Origin: Legionella feeleii | Lineage (GTDB): Bacteria; Pseudomonadota; Gammaproteobacteria; Legionellales; Legionellaceae | NCBI RefSeq assembly: GCF_001467625.1 | Contig: NZ_LNYB01000018.1 | Location: 1 to 64,000, forward strand | Length of the DNA: 64,000 bases | Direction: 5' to 3' | Shown: positions 26,342-37,899 of the stretch, piece by piece | Layout of the letters: each line of letters starts with the position of its first letter | Numbering within the stretch: the stretch's first letter is position 1 | Program-made: the position numbers and the translations under genes | Notes under the pieces: generated by a model | What the model was told of the DNA's origin: nothing | Databases searched by the model: none | What the model saw: the letters and a program-made list of their open reading frames with translations, nothing else

Positions 26342-27256
26342 TTACGCTTCTGCGGGCAAAAAATCTGCTGCGACTACGGGTTGGTAATTTTCTGCATCAA
26401 AATAGGTATATTCCCAGGCATCCTGGCGTACCATCAACTCGCGCAAGAGACGGTTATTCAAACCATGGCCAGATTTATAGCCTTCAAAAGCGCCAATCAA
26501 ACCACAACCGAGGAGATATAAATCACCAATGGCGTCCAAGACTTTATGAGTTACAAATTCACCAGAAAAACGTAAGCCGTCTTCATTCAGTACGCGATAA
26601 TCATCAACGACAATCGCATTATCCAAACTACCCCCTTTGGCCAAATCCGATTCGCGCAACTTCTCGTAATCAGACAGAAAACCAAAGGTTCTGGCGCGGC
26701 AAATCTCTCTTACGTAAGAAGTGCCTGACAGATCAAAGGTAACCGCTTGAGGTTTATCGTTAAATACAGGGTGATCAAAATCGATTGTAAACGATACTTT
26801 ATAACCATCATAAGGCAAGAACTGGACATACTTTCCATTGTCCTCAACACGAATCGGTTTGAGTATGCGAATAAACCGCTTTGCAGCACTCTGCTCGCGT
26901 ATCCCTGCAGATTGAATTAGAAACACGAAGGGCGCGGCACTACCATCCATAATAGGAATTTCAGGTGCATTGACATCAACATAAGCATTGTCGATTCCGA
27001 GACCAGCAAACGCGGAAAGCAGGTGTTCTACCGTAGCAACCTTCACCCCTTGATGCTGCAAGGAGGTGCACAACATTGTATCGCCAACGTAATTATATAA
27101 AGCGGGGATTTCTACCACGGATTCTAAATCAGTACGTCTGAAAACAATACCTGTATTGATGGGAGCCGGGCGCGCAGTCAGAAGAATTTTTTCTCCTGAA
27201 TGCAAACCAACGCCCGTTGCTTGAATGACTTTCTTAATAGTTCTTTGTTGCATCAT
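26342..27256 (-). CDS. lpxC: UDP-3-O-acyl-N-acetylglucosamine deacetylase
   Basis: Zinc amidase for the first committed step of lipid A synthesis. [11 protein letters not shown] (about residue 77-87, zinc His) and [15 protein letters not shown] (about 237-251, zinc His and Asp) are intact. 304 aa is normal. It is separated from ftsZ by a strong terminator and has its own upstream region, as usual for lpxC at the end of the division cluster. Confidence 0.98.
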   Translation of the reverse strand: MMQQRTIKKVIQATGVGLHSGEKILLTARPAPINTGIVFRRTDLESVVEIPALYNYVGDTMLCTSLQHQGVKVATVEHLLSAFAGLGIDNAYVDVNAPEIPIMDGSAAPFVFLIQSAGIREQSAAKRFIRILKPIRVEDNGKYVQFLPYDGYKVSFTIDFDHPVFNDKPQAVTFDLSGTSYVREICRARTFGFLSDYEKLRESDLAKGGSLDNAIVVDDYRVLNEDGLRFSGEFVTHKVLDAIGDLYLLGCGLIGAFEGYKSGHGLNNRLLRELMVRQDAWEYTYFDAENYQPVVAADFLPAEA

Positions 27257-27355
27257 TCAGTGATCACCTTTTCGATATCCCATTTTTTTCGCACAATAAA
27301 TTGCCAAATTATAACAGCAATTAATTGATTAGTCTAATTTTTTGTGTCGTTCATA

Positions 27356-27379
27356 AAAAACGGCCCTCAGGCCGTTTTT
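27356..27379 (-). terminator. rho-independent terminator after ftsZ
   Basis: CGGCC (27361-27365), four-base loop, GGCCG (27370-27374), flanked by A and T runs on both sides. On the minus strand it ends ftsZ transcripts four bases past the stop codon. Confidence 0.9.
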
Positions 27380-27382
27380 ATA

Positions 27383-28567
27383 TTATTCAACTTGCTCTTC
27401 TTGCCGACGTAAAAAGGCAGGAATATCCAGGTAATCAACATCCGGTACAGAGGCTTCATTGACGTTAGGCTTCGCTGCAACGGTCGCTTGTTTACGCATG
27501 ACGGCAGGCCGGTCAAACTGTTGATAATCGAGAGAGCCGTCGCTGCGAACTGATTCGGCAATGCGCGATTTTACTGTTGTTTGTTGTTGCTGTGAATGGC
27601 GGGTTCGTGAATCGCCACCGAGGCCAGTAACAATGACAGTCACACGCATCTCATCCGTCATTTCAGGATCAATGACTGTCCCCACCACAACCGTTGCATC
27701 ATCAGAAATAAATTCTTTAACCACATCGCCGACTTCTTCAAACTCACCAATCGACATGTCCAAACCAGCAGTAATATTGACCAAAATACCACGGGCACCA
27801 GAAAAATTAACATCTTCCAGTAAAGGAGAAGCAATCGCTGCTTCAGCTGCCTGACGGGCTCGTTGCTCACCAGTAGCACTGCCTGTACCCATCATCGCCA
27901 TACCCATTTCTGACATCACTGTGCGTACATCCGCGAAGTCAACGTTAATGAGGCCGGGACGGGTAATCAAATCAGAAATACCTTTTACGGCACCTAATAA
28001 GACATTGTTTGCAGCTTTAAAGGCATTCAGCAAACTAATGTTTTTGCCTAAAACGCTAAGCAGCTTATTATTGGGGATAGTGATTAAAGAATCCACATGT
28101 TCACCCAGACGGCGAATTCCCTCTTCAGCAGCCAGGGCACGTTGTTTGCCTTCAAACGAAAATGGTTTGGTCACGACAGCAACAGTGAGAATACCCAATT
28201 CTTTAGCCACTTCGGCAAATACGGGAGCCGCCCCTGTACCAGTACCACCACCCATACCAGCAGTGATGAAAACCATATCCGCACCAGCCAGAACTTCTTT
28301 AATTCTGTCCCTGTCTTCTTCTGCTGCTTCACGACCAATTCTTGGATTCGCTCCAGCGCCTAAACCCTTCGTTAACTCATCACCCAACTGGATATGGATT
28401 TTTGCATTTGAATTTTTGAGTGCTTGAGCGTCAGTGTTGGCACATATAAATTCAACACCATCGATGTTTTCGGTCAGCATGTGCTCGACCGCGTTACCAC
28501 CACCGCCGCCGACACCAACGACTTTAATTACGGCACTGTCTTGCTGACTTTCCGTTAATTCAAACAT
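27383..28567 (-). CDS. ftsZ: cell division protein FtsZ
   Basis: Tubulin-like GTPase that forms the Z-ring. [18 protein letters not shown] (about residues 14-31) and [10 protein letters not shown] (about 106-115, GTP loop) are diagnostic, with the NxxD-type region beyond. The variable linker follows residue 320, and the C-terminal tail [13 protein letters not shown] is the binding site for FtsA and ZipA, both encoded in this window. 394 aa. Located after ftsA with an 89-base gap. Confidence 0.99.
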   Translation of the reverse strand: MFELTESQQDSAVIKVVGVGGGGGNAVEHMLTENIDGVEFICANTDAQALKNSNAKIHIQLGDELTKGLGAGANPRIGREAAEEDRDRIKEVLAGADMVFITAGMGGGTGTGAAPVFAEVAKELGILTVAVVTKPFSFEGKQRALAAEEGIRRLGEHVDSLITIPNNKLLSVLGKNISLLNAFKAANNVLLGAVKGISDLITRPGLINVDFADVRTVMSEMGMAMMGTGSATGEQRARQAAEAAIASPLLEDVNFSGARGILVNITAGLDMSIGEFEEVGDVVKEFISDDATVVVGTVIDPEMTDEMRVTVIVTGLGGDSRTRHSQQQQTTVKSRIAESVRSDGSLDYQQFDRPAVMRKQATVAAKPNVNEASVPDVDYLDIPAFLRRQEEQVE

Positions 28568-28656
28568 GTTAGACCTCTCCCCTCTAAATTCTGCCGATTA
28601 ATTGAGGTTTTGCCCCTGATCCTTACTTATTTAGCCGGATAAGAGGCAGAAACTAC

Positions 28657-29895
28657 TTAAAAATTACCATGAAACCATGCCTTCATGCGTGCCCACATTC
28701 CTTTGTCATTATCACCTAAGACAGGTACATTATAACCACCTTCATATTGTTGTTGGAACCCATGTAACAATAAACCTACACCTGTCGCCAGGGATGGATT
28801 TGCTGTCGCCTCGACTAAACCTGAAACCTGATGCGCACAACCGTGGCGCACTGGCATTTCAAAACACATTTCAGCCAATTCAATAGCTCCCTGTACACTA
28901 GAGCCTCCTCCCGTCATCACCATGCCTGCTGCGATGCGTTGCTCGAAACCACTACGTCGAAGCTCGTTACGGACCAATGTAAATAATTCTTCATAGCGTG
29001 CTGAAACCACATCAGCAAGAACCGTGGCGGAAATTTTGCGCCCCGGCCTTTCACTGACACCCAATACTTCAATCATTTCATTGGCATTGGCCAATTCAGG
29101 CATTGCGCAAGCATGCTTTAACTTAATGGCTTCCGCACTCTTGGTAGGTGTACGTAAAGCCATTGCGATATCATTGGTGACTTGATCACCGGCAATAGGA
29201 ATCACTGCGGTGAACTGAATAGCGCCATCATAAAACACGGCAATATCAGTCGTGCCGCCACCAATATCAATCAAACAAACACCAAGCTCTTTTTCATCTT
29301 CAGTTAAAACGGCGTGACTGGCTGCCAGTTGCTCAAGAATAATATCACTGACTTCCAAACCACAGCGCCGCACACATTTGGCAATATTCTGGGCAGCACT
29401 GACAGCGCCAGTCACAATGTGGACACGCGCTTCTAAACGCACCCCGGCCATACCTACCGGCTCCCGGATACTGCCCTGGTGATCGATAATAAATTCCTGA
29501 GGTAAAACGTGAAGAATCTTTTGATCGGCTGGAATCGCAACCGCCTTGGCAGCATCAATGACGCCTGCAACATCAGCATGCGAAACTTCCTTATTGCGAA
29601 TTGCCACAATACCGTGGGAATTCAAGCTACGAATGTGGCTACCTGCAATACCCGCATAGGCCGTGCGCACCTCACACCCTGCCATTAATTCTGCTTCCTG
29701 GACTGCGCGCTGGATTGAGTTTACCGTTGCTTCGATATCAACAACCACACCCCGTTTCAGGCCGCGGGAAGGGTGGCGTCCTATACCAATGATTTCTATC
29801 GCCCCATCTGCCGTCACTTCGCCAATGAGTGCCACCACTTTAGAAGTCCCAATATCCAAACCGGTGATGATATTTTTTTCTAATTTTTTAGCCAT
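28657..29895 (-). CDS. ftsA: cell division protein FtsA
   Basis: Actin-like ATPase anchoring FtsZ to the membrane. The ATG at 29895 (MAKKLEKNIITGLDIGTSKV) shares one base with the ftsQ stop, so I prefer it to an upstream ATG at 29919. Phosphate loops GLDIGTSKVVALIGE and IDIGGGTTDIAVF are present. The C-terminal amphipathic helix MWARMKAWFHGNF is the membrane anchor. About 412 aa. Confidence 0.98.
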   Translation of the reverse strand: MAKKLEKNIITGLDIGTSKVVALIGEVTADGAIEIIGIGRHPSRGLKRGVVVDIEATVNSIQRAVQEAELMAGCEVRTAYAGIAGSHIRSLNSHGIVAIRNKEVSHADVAGVIDAAKAVAIPADQKILHVLPQEFIIDHQGSIREPVGMAGVRLEARVHIVTGAVSAAQNIAKCVRRCGLEVSDIILEQLAASHAVLTEDEKELGVCLIDIGGGTTDIAVFYDGAIQFTAVIPIAGDQVTNDIAMALRTPTKSAEAIKLKHACAMPELANANEMIEVLGVSERPGRKISATVLADVVSARYEELFTLVRNELRRSGFEQRIAAGMVMTGGGSSVQGAIELAEMCFEMPVRHGCAHQVSGLVEATANPSLATGVGLLLHGFQQQYEGGYNVPVLGDNDKGMWARMKAWFHGNF

Positions 29896-30617
29896 TATCT
29901 TCCCGTTTCTTTTTTCCATTGCACCGCCATACCTCGCGGATAACGTAAATCAACACTTGCTAATTGCCCTGATTTCTCTGCGAAAACTGCGGGATAGGCT
30001 TTACAGAACCGGATAATACGCGTTTCCAAATCCTGTTTTCCCAAACGCAACTGCACTCCATTGGCTAGAGTAAGTTCCCAAGCTTGATTATCACGCCATT
30101 CTAATGAAGCCGCATGCAAACCATAGATTGATAATATCTTACTCATTTTTTCGTAAACTTGTAAGACTTCCTTTTGCTGATTAGTTGGCCCACTGAGATG
30201 CGGCAACGAAGAATCAGTCAAGGTAGCACCACCTTTGTTAAATAACTCCCCATCTTCCGTGAGTAAGGCATTATTCCAGGTTGCTACGGGTATTTTTTCA
30301 ACGAGCGTGATTTTGAGGGTATCAGGCCATAGTCTCTCTACTCGCACTTGATTTGCCCAATCCAGGGCAGCCAAGTCAGCATATAACCGTCTTACCGGTA
30401 AAGAAAAAAAACTGTTATTCAGGTAATTCGCCAAAACTGCTTCAAGTTGTTTACGCGTAATGTGCTGATAACTGGCTACTATTTTAACTGTATTAATAGG
30501 AAATCGTTGTGCATCTGCTACGAATAAATAAATTAAATGCGCAGCCAAAAAAATGGCGCACACAATAAGTATGGTTAAAAACCCCGCATAGCGTAATCGC
30601 CCAGTATTACCGCTCAT
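29895..30617 (-). CDS. ftsQ: cell division protein FtsQ
   Basis: Bitopic inner membrane divisome protein bridging FtsK/FtsA with FtsLB. A short cytoplasmic tail is followed by one membrane helix (about residues 14-34), a POTRA domain (FPINTVKIVASYQHITRKQL onward) and the FtsQ beta domain. 240 aa. It overlaps ftsA by one base and follows ddl by 69 bases. Confidence 0.95.
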   Translation of the reverse strand: MSGNTGRLRYAGFLTILIVCAIFLAAHLIYLFVADAQRFPINTVKIVASYQHITRKQLEAVLANYLNNSFFSLPVRRLYADLAALDWANQVRVERLWPDTLKITLVEKIPVATWNNALLTEDGELFNKGGATLTDSSLPHLSGPTNQQKEVLQVYEKMSKILSIYGLHAASLEWRDNQAWELTLANGVQLRLGKQDLETRIIRFCKAYPAVFAEKSGQLASVDLRYPRGMAVQWKKETGR

Positions 30618-30686
30618 CCACTTTAGTACCCTATTTTTATTACCCTATTATGGTTTTTTAATTCCCTACGCTACCCTAATCCACAA

Positions 30687-31781
30687 TTATTGATAGCTGG
30701 TCACTAACTGCTGGCGACAACGGTGGTGGGTCATTGCCAAATTCACCAATTCGTCTAACAGCTGCGGATAAGCCAGACCACTGGCCTGCCATAATTTCGG
30801 ATACATGCTAATGGAAGTAAACCCAGGTAATGTATTGATTTCATTAAAGAAAACATCCCCCGTTTGGTCGTTTACAAAAAAGTCGACACGGGCCATACCC
30901 TTGCATTTAAGGCGGGTGAAAATTTCACAGGAAATCGTTTGCAAGCGCTTGAGTATTTTCGGATCAAGTTTAGCAGGAACATGTAATTCTGTCTGGTTAG
31001 ACTCCAAATACTTTGCACTGTAAGAATAAAAACCATCTGCGTGATGAACACGAATTTCACCCGCTATACTGACTCTTGGTACACCTGAAAGGGAAGCATT
31101 CTCAAGAACAGACAATTCAATTTCACGCCCAGGCAGAAACTCTTCCACTAAAATAGTTTCATCGTAACGTAAAGCATCTTCAATCGCAGCCGCTAATTCA
31201 GTGTGGTTTTTTACTTTATGAATTCCTACACTCGAACCTAAAGAGCATGGCTTAACGAACAAGGGCCAACTTAACTCAGCCGCTGTTTGCTGGCAAAACT
31301 GCTGTCTCTCCAACGCCGTGCTGTGCCAGGATAAAACACGGTAACGGGCAGAACGAATCTCATCATTACAGGCAAGGCGTCTAGCCATATCTTTGTCCAT
31401 GCCTATGGCGGAAGATAACGCATCACAACCCACATAGGCAACACCGGCTAATTCGAGTAAACCCTGTAGACAGCCATCTTCATAAAGAGGTCCGTGAACA
31501 ATAGGGAATACCACATCCGCATCCACTGCAAAATGTCCATCAATCAGTAAACTCGCCAAGGGACGTGAGCGCGAAGTACTTACAGGTAAACTTTCTTTAA
31601 AGGCAAGTAATTCCTGATAATCATTCTGATAACAACGCCCTTCTTTATCCATACCTATAGGAATAATGTTGTATTTACTCGCATCCAATTGTGCCAGAAC
31701 AGACGCTGCAGAAATTAAGGAAATTTCATGCTCACCGGATTTACCGCCATAGAGCAATACTAGATTGATAGGTTTGGACAT
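30687..31781 (-). CDS. ddl: D-alanine--D-alanine ligase
   Basis: ATP-grasp enzyme joining two D-Ala for peptidoglycan. The start [17 protein letters not shown] is diagnostic. [14 protein letters not shown] (about residue 178) and [19 protein letters not shown] (about 314) are the ATP and D-Ala sites. 364 aa matches the longer Ddl type rather than the 306-aa DdlB. The ATG overlaps the murB stop by one base. Its product is consumed by MurF, encoded upstream, and could be cleaved by the VanX-like enzyme at 832-1560. Confidence 0.97.
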   Translation of the reverse strand: MSKPINLVLLYGGKSGEHEISLISAASVLAQLDASKYNIIPIGMDKEGRCYQNDYQELLAFKESLPVSTSRSRPLASLLIDGHFAVDADVVFPIVHGPLYEDGCLQGLLELAGVAYVGCDALSSAIGMDKDMARRLACNDEIRSARYRVLSWHSTALERQQFCQQTAAELSWPLFVKPCSLGSSVGIHKVKNHTELAAAIEDALRYDETILVEEFLPGREIELSVLENASLSGVPRVSIAGEIRVHHADGFYSYSAKYLESNQTELHVPAKLDPKILKRLQTISCEIFTRLKCKGMARVDFFVNDQTGDVFFNEINTLPGFTSISMYPKLWQASGLAYPQLLDELVNLAMTHHRCRQQLVTSYQ

Positions 31782-32698
31782 TAAAAGTCTCCAATAATGT
31801 GCACTTCACGAATTAAGTCAATATCAGTTTGCTTATGCACCGTGTCATGTACTAATTCAATTAACGATTCGATATCCCGTGCCGAGGCACTGCCATGCTG
31901 GTTAATGATAAAATTGGCATGTTTTAAAGAGACAACGGCACCGCCTAATTGCCTTCCTTTAAGACCACAAGATTCGATAAGACGAGCAGCGAAATTACCT
32001 GGCGGGTTTCTAAAAACGGAACCACAATTGTATTCGCTGGTCGGTTGAGTATCCGCGCGATGCGCTAATAACTCTTTAATAAGTTGTAAGGATTTTTCCT
32101 TCTCACCTGGAATTAACCGGCAGGTAGCCGCAACAAACCATTCATTGTCCTGCAAACCGGAAACATGGCGATAAGCGATTTCAAATTCTTCCGGCTTTCG
32201 TACATGTATCTCACCATCACGGGTCATGGTTTCAACTTCCACCACGAATTGCCAGGTTTCACCACCAAAACAACCGGCATTCATGCGCAAAGCACCTCCC
32301 ATTGTCCCAGGGATACCCGCCCAGAACTCACCACCAGCAAGATTATTGCGCGCGCAGAATCTTGCCATACTTGCACAAGATACACCAGCCTCTACACGAA
32401 CCAGATCCTCAGTGACTAAAGCCATTTCTTTCAAACAGCCTTGCGTTAAAATCACTGTACCAGCAAATCCCCCGTCCCGGATTAGAGAATTAGAGCCCAA
32501 TCCTAACCAGAGCAGGGGCTCATCAGGAGGCAATTGCTTCAAAAATATCGCCAAATCAGCAATGCTGCTAGGCTTATATAATTGACGGGCAATGCCGCCA
32601 ACTCGCCAGGTTGTATAATCAGCCAGAAGCTCATTCGTTAATAATTGACCTTGACGAGCTACCGCAGGATTTGTCATTGTTTCTGTTGAAATTTTCAC
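31781..32698 (-). CDS. murB: UDP-N-acetylenolpyruvoylglucosamine reductase (type II, short)
   Basis: FAD flavoprotein making UDP-MurNAc. FAD site [14 protein letters not shown] (about residue 65) and [21 protein letters not shown] (about 130-150) are intact; CGSVFRNP (about 228) holds the catalytic Ser. 305 aa is the short type II form. It overlaps murC by four bases (ATGA) and ddl by one. Confidence 0.97.
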   Translation of the reverse strand: MKISTETMTNPAVARQGQLLTNELLADYTTWRVGGIARQLYKPSSIADLAIFLKQLPPDEPLLWLGLGSNSLIRDGGFAGTVILTQGCLKEMALVTEDLVRVEAGVSCASMARFCARNNLAGGEFWAGIPGTMGGALRMNAGCFGGETWQFVVEVETMTRDGEIHVRKPEEFEIAYRHVSGLQDNEWFVAATCRLIPGEKEKSLQLIKELLAHRADTQPTSEYNCGSVFRNPPGNFAARLIESCGLKGRQLGGAVVSLKHANFIINQHGSASARDIESLIELVHDTVHKQTDIDLIREVHIIGDF

Positions 32699-34116
32699 AC
32701 CGCCTCTCGCGCTGTTTGCGTTAGACTGATTGCCAGCTGACCAATACTACCGGCACCCTGCATCAAAATAACATCCCCATCAGTAATCACTTCGTTTAAG
32801 GCTTCTACCAGATTCTTATCATTAACCAGCCTTGCATTAGGATGCTTTTGCTGAATTTTGGCTAACAATGTTTCACTCGTTACACCAGGAATGACTGCTT
32901 CGCCGGCAGAATAAATATCCATTAATAATAATTCATCAGCCAGGCTTAACGCCTCGACAAACTGGTCAAAAAGGGATTGTGTACGGCTGTAACGATGCGG
33001 TTGGAAAACATGAATCAATCGTTTGTCAGGCCAAACACGACGAAAAGCATCAATCGTTGATTTGATTTCTTGCGGATGATGTCCGTAATCATCGACTACA
33101 AGGGCTGAGCCACGCTCAAACTGTCTCTCACCGAGCATTTGAAAGCGCCGGCCAACACCCTGGAATTTAATTAACCCATTGACAATGGATTCATCATCGA
33201 CACCTAGTTCGGTCGCAATCGCAATAGCGGCCAAAGCATTCAATACGTTATGGCGTCCTGGTAATTGAAATTGTATATGCAAGGGCCGGTGCGGTGCAGG
33301 GCGCTGCACGGTAAACTCACTCAATAAGCCTTTTTGCGTCCAGTTAACTGCGCGGTAATGGGCGTCTTCACGAAAACCATAGGTTCGTATAGGTCGTTGG
33401 ACAGAGGGTAAAATACGACATACTTCGTCATCTTCAATGCAAAGCACTGCCAGGCCATAGAAGGGAAGATGGTGCAAAAACTCAATAAAGGTACTGCGCA
33501 ACTTATCAAAATTGTCGTCATAAGTGCCCATGTGATCCGCATCGATATTGGTGACCACTGACATCATTGGTTTCAGGAACAGAAATGACGCGTCACTTTC
33601 ATCCGCTTCGGCCACAAAATAAGCTGATTTGCCTAACTGAGCATTTGAACCACAGCTATTGAGTTTACCGCCAATAACAAAACTGGGATCCAAGCCTCCC
33701 TCAGCCAGCAAGCTGCTGACCAAACTGGTGGTCGTTGTTTTTCCATGTGTGCCTGCAATGGCAATGCCATAGCGAAAACGCATCAGCTCTGCAAGCATGG
33801 CCGCGCGAGGAATAACCGGGATTGAGCGTTCTTTTGCCGCAAGGATTTCCGGATTTTCGGTCTCAACGGCTGTTGAACGCACAACCACATCGGCGCCAGC
33901 AATATTTTCAACGCGATGACCAATATGTACATTGATTCCCAAGGATTGCAGCCGCTGTACCGTACGGCTTTCACTCAGATCCGAACCGGTAATGCGGTAC
34001 CCCAGGTTATGCAAAACCTCTGCAATGCCACACATCCCCACACCACCAATACCAACGAAATGAATTTGTTCTACTCGTCCCATCCTTGGCGATAAAAAGT
34101 GTCCTATGTTGTCCAC
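32695..34116 (-). CDS. murC: UDP-N-acetylmuramate--L-alanine ligase
   Basis: Adds L-Ala to UDP-MurNAc. I place the start at GTG 34116 because AAGGGGAA stands seven bases before it, after the ftsW stop; the open frame runs further to 34167 inside ftsW without support. HFVGIGGVGMCGIAE (UDP binding), GTHGKTTTTSLV (ATP P-loop) and a Mur C-terminal domain are present. 473 aa is normal. murG, which usually sits between ftsW and murC, is absent here. Confidence 0.95.
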   Translation of the reverse strand: MDNIGHFLSPRMGRVEQIHFVGIGGVGMCGIAEVLHNLGYRITGSDLSESRTVQRLQSLGINVHIGHRVENIAGADVVVRSTAVETENPEILAAKERSIPVIPRAAMLAELMRFRYGIAIAGTHGKTTTTSLVSSLLAEGGLDPSFVIGGKLNSCGSNAQLGKSAYFVAEADESDASFLFLKPMMSVVTNIDADHMGTYDDNFDKLRSTFIEFLHHLPFYGLAVLCIEDDEVCRILPSVQRPIRTYGFREDAHYRAVNWTQKGLLSEFTVQRPAPHRPLHIQFQLPGRHNVLNALAAIAIATELGVDDESIVNGLIKFQGVGRRFQMLGERQFERGSALVVDDYGHHPQEIKSTIDAFRRVWPDKRLIHVFQPHRYSRTQSLFDQFVEALSLADELLLMDIYSAGEAVIPGVTSETLLAKIQQKHPNARLVNDKNLVEALNEVITDGDVILMQGAGSIGQLAISLTQTAREAV

Positions 34117-34127
34117 AAAGTTCCCCT

Positions 34128-35315
34128 TTATTGTGAGGTTGGCGGCCTCAATCCCATTGACTGCCAACGATTTTCATGATCAATACGCAATAAAAGTGCG
34201 ATGACCACACAATTAACTACCATACTGGCGCCACCATAACTTAACAGTGGTAACGTCAATCCTTTTGTAGGCAGTAACCCTGAATTAACGCCCATATTAA
34301 TAGTGGCTTGTAATCCTAGCCAAAACGTTAAGCCATAGGCTGTAAAAGCAGCAAACAAACGCTCTTGCGAGTGAGCCGTAAAGCCAATCAATAACCCTCT
34401 GGTCACCAGTATACTATACAAAATTAATACTAAAAGAACGCCAAACAATCCTAACTCTTCTGCAAGTACAGCAAATAGAAAATCAGTGTGCGTCTCAGGC
34501 AAATAGAATAATTTTTGAACGCTATCACCAAGCCCTACACCAAGCCACCCACCTCGTCCAAACGCGATCAACGATTGAGTTAATTGGTAGCCACTATTAA
34601 ATTGATCTGCCCAAGGATTGAGAAACGCGGTCAACCGCGCAACCCGGTAAGGAGAGGAAACAGCAAGCATGGCAAGGCAACAGAGAACTGCCAGTAATAA
34701 ACCGGCATAATAACGCAATTTGACGCCGGCTAAAAATAACATCGCCATTACTGTGCCAGAAATAACCACGGTAGCACCAAAATCTGGCTCCATCAGCAAC
34801 AGGACAGAAATTAGACCCAGAACAATCATTGGCTTAATAAAACCGAAAATATGTTGCTTCACGCTGATTTGCTGGCGAACCAGATAACCAGCCAAATAAA
34901 AAATCATGGTCATTTTAGCCAGCTCGGAAACCTGAATGCCTATGGGGCCCAAAGCCAACCACCGTCTACTGCCATTCACTGAGCGGCCAATGCCGGGAAC
35001 CAGTACAACCAATAACATCAACAAGCAAATAAGTAACAAGGGCATGCTCATTCTTTCCCAGACGCTGCTATCTATCCTCATCACGCCAATTGCCACTATA
35101 AATCCGGCTATAAGATAACAAGCTTGTCGAAGCAAAAAATGGAAGGGTTGGTGATAGTACTTTGTCGAGATCATCACAGAACTGGATGCAACCATCATCA
35201 AACCTATAATCACCAAACCAAGCACTGCCCCCATCAGCCATTTATCATAAAGGGCAATGGGCTTATGAGTGGGTTTTCCACGTTGATTATAATGGCGCGG
35301 TTGCATGGTACTCAC
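34128..35315 (-). CDS. ftsW: FtsW, septal peptidoglycan glycosyltransferase (SEDS)
   Basis: Ten-helix membrane protein of the SEDS family that polymerises lipid II at the septum. NPWADQFNSGYQLTQSLIAFGRGG is the conserved central motif (about residues 230-253), and LPLLSYGGASMV is the C-terminal one (about 360-371). 395 aa. The start is GTG at 35315 overlapping the murD stop (GTGA); an ATG three codons on is possible. Confidence 0.97.
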   Translation of the reverse strand: MSTMQPRHYNQRGKPTHKPIALYDKWLMGAVLGLVIIGLMMVASSSVMISTKYYHQPFHFLLRQACYLIAGFIVAIGVMRIDSSVWERMSMPLLLICLLMLLVVLVPGIGRSVNGSRRWLALGPIGIQVSELAKMTMIFYLAGYLVRQQISVKQHIFGFIKPMIVLGLISVLLLMEPDFGATVVISGTVMAMLFLAGVKLRYYAGLLLAVLCCLAMLAVSSPYRVARLTAFLNPWADQFNSGYQLTQSLIAFGRGGWLGVGLGDSVQKLFYLPETHTDFLFAVLAEELGLFGVLLVLILYSILVTRGLLIGFTAHSQERLFAAFTAYGLTFWLGLQATINMGVNSGLLPTKGLTLPLLSYGGASMVVNCVVIALLLRIDHENRWQSMGLRPPTSQ

Positions 35316-36652
35316 AACTTACTCACTAAATTTGCAAACACTTCGCCGCGATGATTAAAATCACGAAACATATCCAGGCTTGCGCAGGCAGGAGATAACA
35401 GGACGACATCGCCTGATGTGGCCTGGGTCCTTGCCATGGTCACCGCCTCATCCAGGGATGTGGCACGCAATACTGGCGTTATATCCGCTAAAGCTTGCTC
35501 TATTTTATCCGCATCCTCACCTATTAAAACAACAGAACGGACATGTTCGGCAACAGAGGGGCGTAATTCATTAAAATCAGCGCCTTTTCCTTGACCGCCG
35601 GCGATTAATACAATTTTCCCTTGCATCGCGCCGCCTATCCCAGAAATAGCCGAGATAGTTGCTCCGATATTTGTCCCCTTTGAATCATTAATCCAATCAA
35701 TTTCATCAAGCGTCCTTACCCACTGACAGCGATGCGGCAAGCCAGTAAAAGTCTTTAACACCTTAATCATGTATTCAGGTTTTATACCGGCAGCCGCCGC
35801 CAAGCCACAGGCAGCCAAAGCATTTTGCCAGTTATGTTTGCCCTTAATGCGTAATTCCTCTGTGGACAGCAGGCATTCATTTCCATAACTCAGGTAATGA
35901 GTCCCATTTTTTTCAATCATGCCCCAATGCCCAGCCGCAGGTTGATCCAGACCAAAACTGGTCGCCATTGTTCTGTTGGCGGCGACTTGTGGTATTGTCT
36001 GCGCATCATCTCGATTTGATAGAATGGTTTGTGCCTGATGATAAACTCGCTGTTTGGCCGTAATATACGCTTCGAGGCTATGATGCCTATCAAGATGATC
36101 GGGAGAAACATTTAGAATAGTTGCTGCAATCGGACTCAGTGAATAGGTGAGGTCCAATTGGAAACTGGATAATTCCAAAACCCATAAGTCGTAGTGTTGA
36201 TCATTATCAAGCAGGTCAAGAACCGGCAAACCAATATTCCCGGCAACAGCAACTGAAAGGCCAGACGCCTTCGCCATTTCACCGACTAATGTCGTAACGG
36301 TTGATTTACCATTAGTCCCAGTGATTGCAATAACCGGCGCATCGATTTCACGGGCCAGGCATTCAATATCACCAAAAACAGGAATCTTCCGACGAAACGC
36401 TTCCTGCAAAAAAGGTTCATCCAGTGCAACACCCGGACTGGTAATAATTCCAGCCAATTGCTGATAAATGGTGATTGGTAAATCACCTAAAAATACGTCG
36501 ACACCCGGAAACTCCGTATTGAAGGCCGCCAAACCCTCAACTGACTGCCTGGTATCAAAAACTACGAAGGGTTTGTTACGCCGGCTTAAATAACCAGCAA
36601 TTGAATGCCCCGTTTTCCCCAATCCTGCGACAAGATAAAATGGCTGATTCAT
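35312..36652 (-). CDS. murD: UDP-N-acetylmuramoyl-L-alanine--D-glutamate ligase
   Basis: Adds D-Glu. The start is ATG 36652 (MNQPFYLVAGLGKTGHS), nine bases past the mraY stop; the longer frame to 36718 overlaps mraY without similarity. ITGTNGKSTVTTLVGEM is the ATP site (about residue 110), and NDSKGTN near 315 the conserved Mur motif. 446 aa. Overlaps ftsW by four bases. Confidence 0.97.
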   Translation of the reverse strand: MNQPFYLVAGLGKTGHSIAGYLSRRNKPFVVFDTRQSVEGLAAFNTEFPGVDVFLGDLPITIYQQLAGIITSPGVALDEPFLQEAFRRKIPVFGDIECLAREIDAPVIAITGTNGKSTVTTLVGEMAKASGLSVAVAGNIGLPVLDLLDNDQHYDLWVLELSSFQLDLTYSLSPIAATILNVSPDHLDRHHSLEAYITAKQRVYHQAQTILSNRDDAQTIPQVAANRTMATSFGLDQPAAGHWGMIEKNGTHYLSYGNECLLSTEELRIKGKHNWQNALAACGLAAAAGIKPEYMIKVLKTFTGLPHRCQWVRTLDEIDWINDSKGTNIGATISAISGIGGAMQGKIVLIAGGQGKGADFNELRPSVAEHVRSVVLIGEDADKIEQALADITPVLRATSLDEAVTMARTQATSGDVVLLSPACASLDMFRDFNHRGEVFANLVSKL

Positions 36653-36660
36653 AATTATGC

Positions 36661-37746
36661 CTAACGTAATTTTAGCGTTGCCAAACCACAGAGCACGAAG
36701 ACCACTGTCATAATCCAAAAACGTACAATGACCTTGGGCTCAGACCATCCTTTCAGTTCAAAATGATGATGCAGCGGCGCCATACGAAACAAACGTTTTC
36801 CACCTGTGTATTTAAAATACCCTACCTGCAAAATGACGGATATGGTTTCAATGACAAACAGCCCCCCCATAATCAACAGCACTAATTCCTGTCTGACGAC
36901 AATTGCCACAATGCCTAAGGCAGCGCCTAAAGCCAATGACCCTACATCGCCCATGAACACTTGGGCGGGATAACTGTTATACCAGAGAAAACCCAGGCCT
37001 GCGCCAACAATGGATGAACAAAAAATAGTTAACTCCCCAGTGTTTGGCACAAAAGGAATCGCCAGGTAATGAGCGTAGAGTGCATTCGAGCTTGCATAGG
37101 CAAAAATACCCAAAGCACCAGCAACCATCACAATAGGCATAATAGCCAAACCATCCAAACCATCTGTCAGGTTAACTGCGTTGCTACTTCCTACGATTAC
37201 AAAATAGGCAAGCACGGGAAATAAAGGACCAAGGGTAATAAACCAATTTTTGAAAAAGGGAACCGATAATTGGGTGCTTACTGGAATATCAGCACTGCAA
37301 TAAAGATAGAAAACGGCAGCAAGGGCAATCACGGATTGCCAAAAATATTTCCAACGACCTGGTAACCCCTTACTATTTTTACGGACCACCTTGCGATAAT
37401 CATCAACCCAACCAACAATACCAAACCCCGTCGTTACTAACAGAGCCAACCATAAGGCTGGTTGTCGTAAATCACCCCATAATAAACAACTGACAAGAAT
37501 GGCTAACAAAATCAGGACACCACCCATCGTAGGCGTTCCAGCTTTTGACAAATGAGTTTTAGGCCCGTCATCACGAACCATCTGACCAATTTGCAAACTT
37601 CTTAACCACCGAATCATCAAGGGACCACAAAAAAGCCCTACCAGTAAGGCTGTGAGTGCGGCTAAAATAGAACGGAATGTTAAATACTGAAACACTCTAA
37701 ACGCATGATACTGTCCTTGTAATAGCTGCGTTAACCAGTAAAGCAT
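36661..37746 (-). CDS. mraY: phospho-N-acetylmuramoyl-pentapeptide transferase
   Basis: Makes lipid I from UDP-MurNAc-pentapeptide and undecaprenyl phosphate at the inner membrane. Ten hydrophobic segments. [13 protein letters not shown] (about residue 64), WVDDYRK (about 112, catalytic Asp pair), [10 protein letters not shown] (about 192) and the [13 protein letters not shown] loop (about 322) are all present. 361 aa. Confidence 0.98.
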   Translation of the reverse strand: MLYWLTQLLQGQYHAFRVFQYLTFRSILAALTALLVGLFCGPLMIRWLRSLQIGQMVRDDGPKTHLSKAGTPTMGGVLILLAILVSCLLWGDLRQPALWLALLVTTGFGIVGWVDDYRKVVRKNSKGLPGRWKYFWQSVIALAAVFYLYCSADIPVSTQLSVPFFKNWFITLGPLFPVLAYFVIVGSSNAVNLTDGLDGLAIMPIVMVAGALGIFAYASSNALYAHYLAIPFVPNTGELTIFCSSIVGAGLGFLWYNSYPAQVFMGDVGSLALGAALGIVAIVVRQELVLLIMGGLFVIETISVILQVGYFKYTGGKRLFRMAPLHHHFELKGWSEPKVIVRFWIMTVVFVLCGLATLKLR

Positions 37747-37899
37747 ATTATTTGTACCTCTCGTAAAGAAAAATTAAGCGCTATCAACAGGCAAAATAAA
37801 TAGTGGGGGTTCGAATAATTCCACAATTCCATTGACCTGTGTATCAAGCAATATTGGGACCGCGCAAAAAGTTGCCAAGCATACCATAAACCAGCTAAT

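Noticed and set aside
34117-34167. Upstream start for murC inside ftsW
   Set aside because: The GTG at 34116 has a clear AAGGGGAA ribosome site, and the extra residues have no family match.
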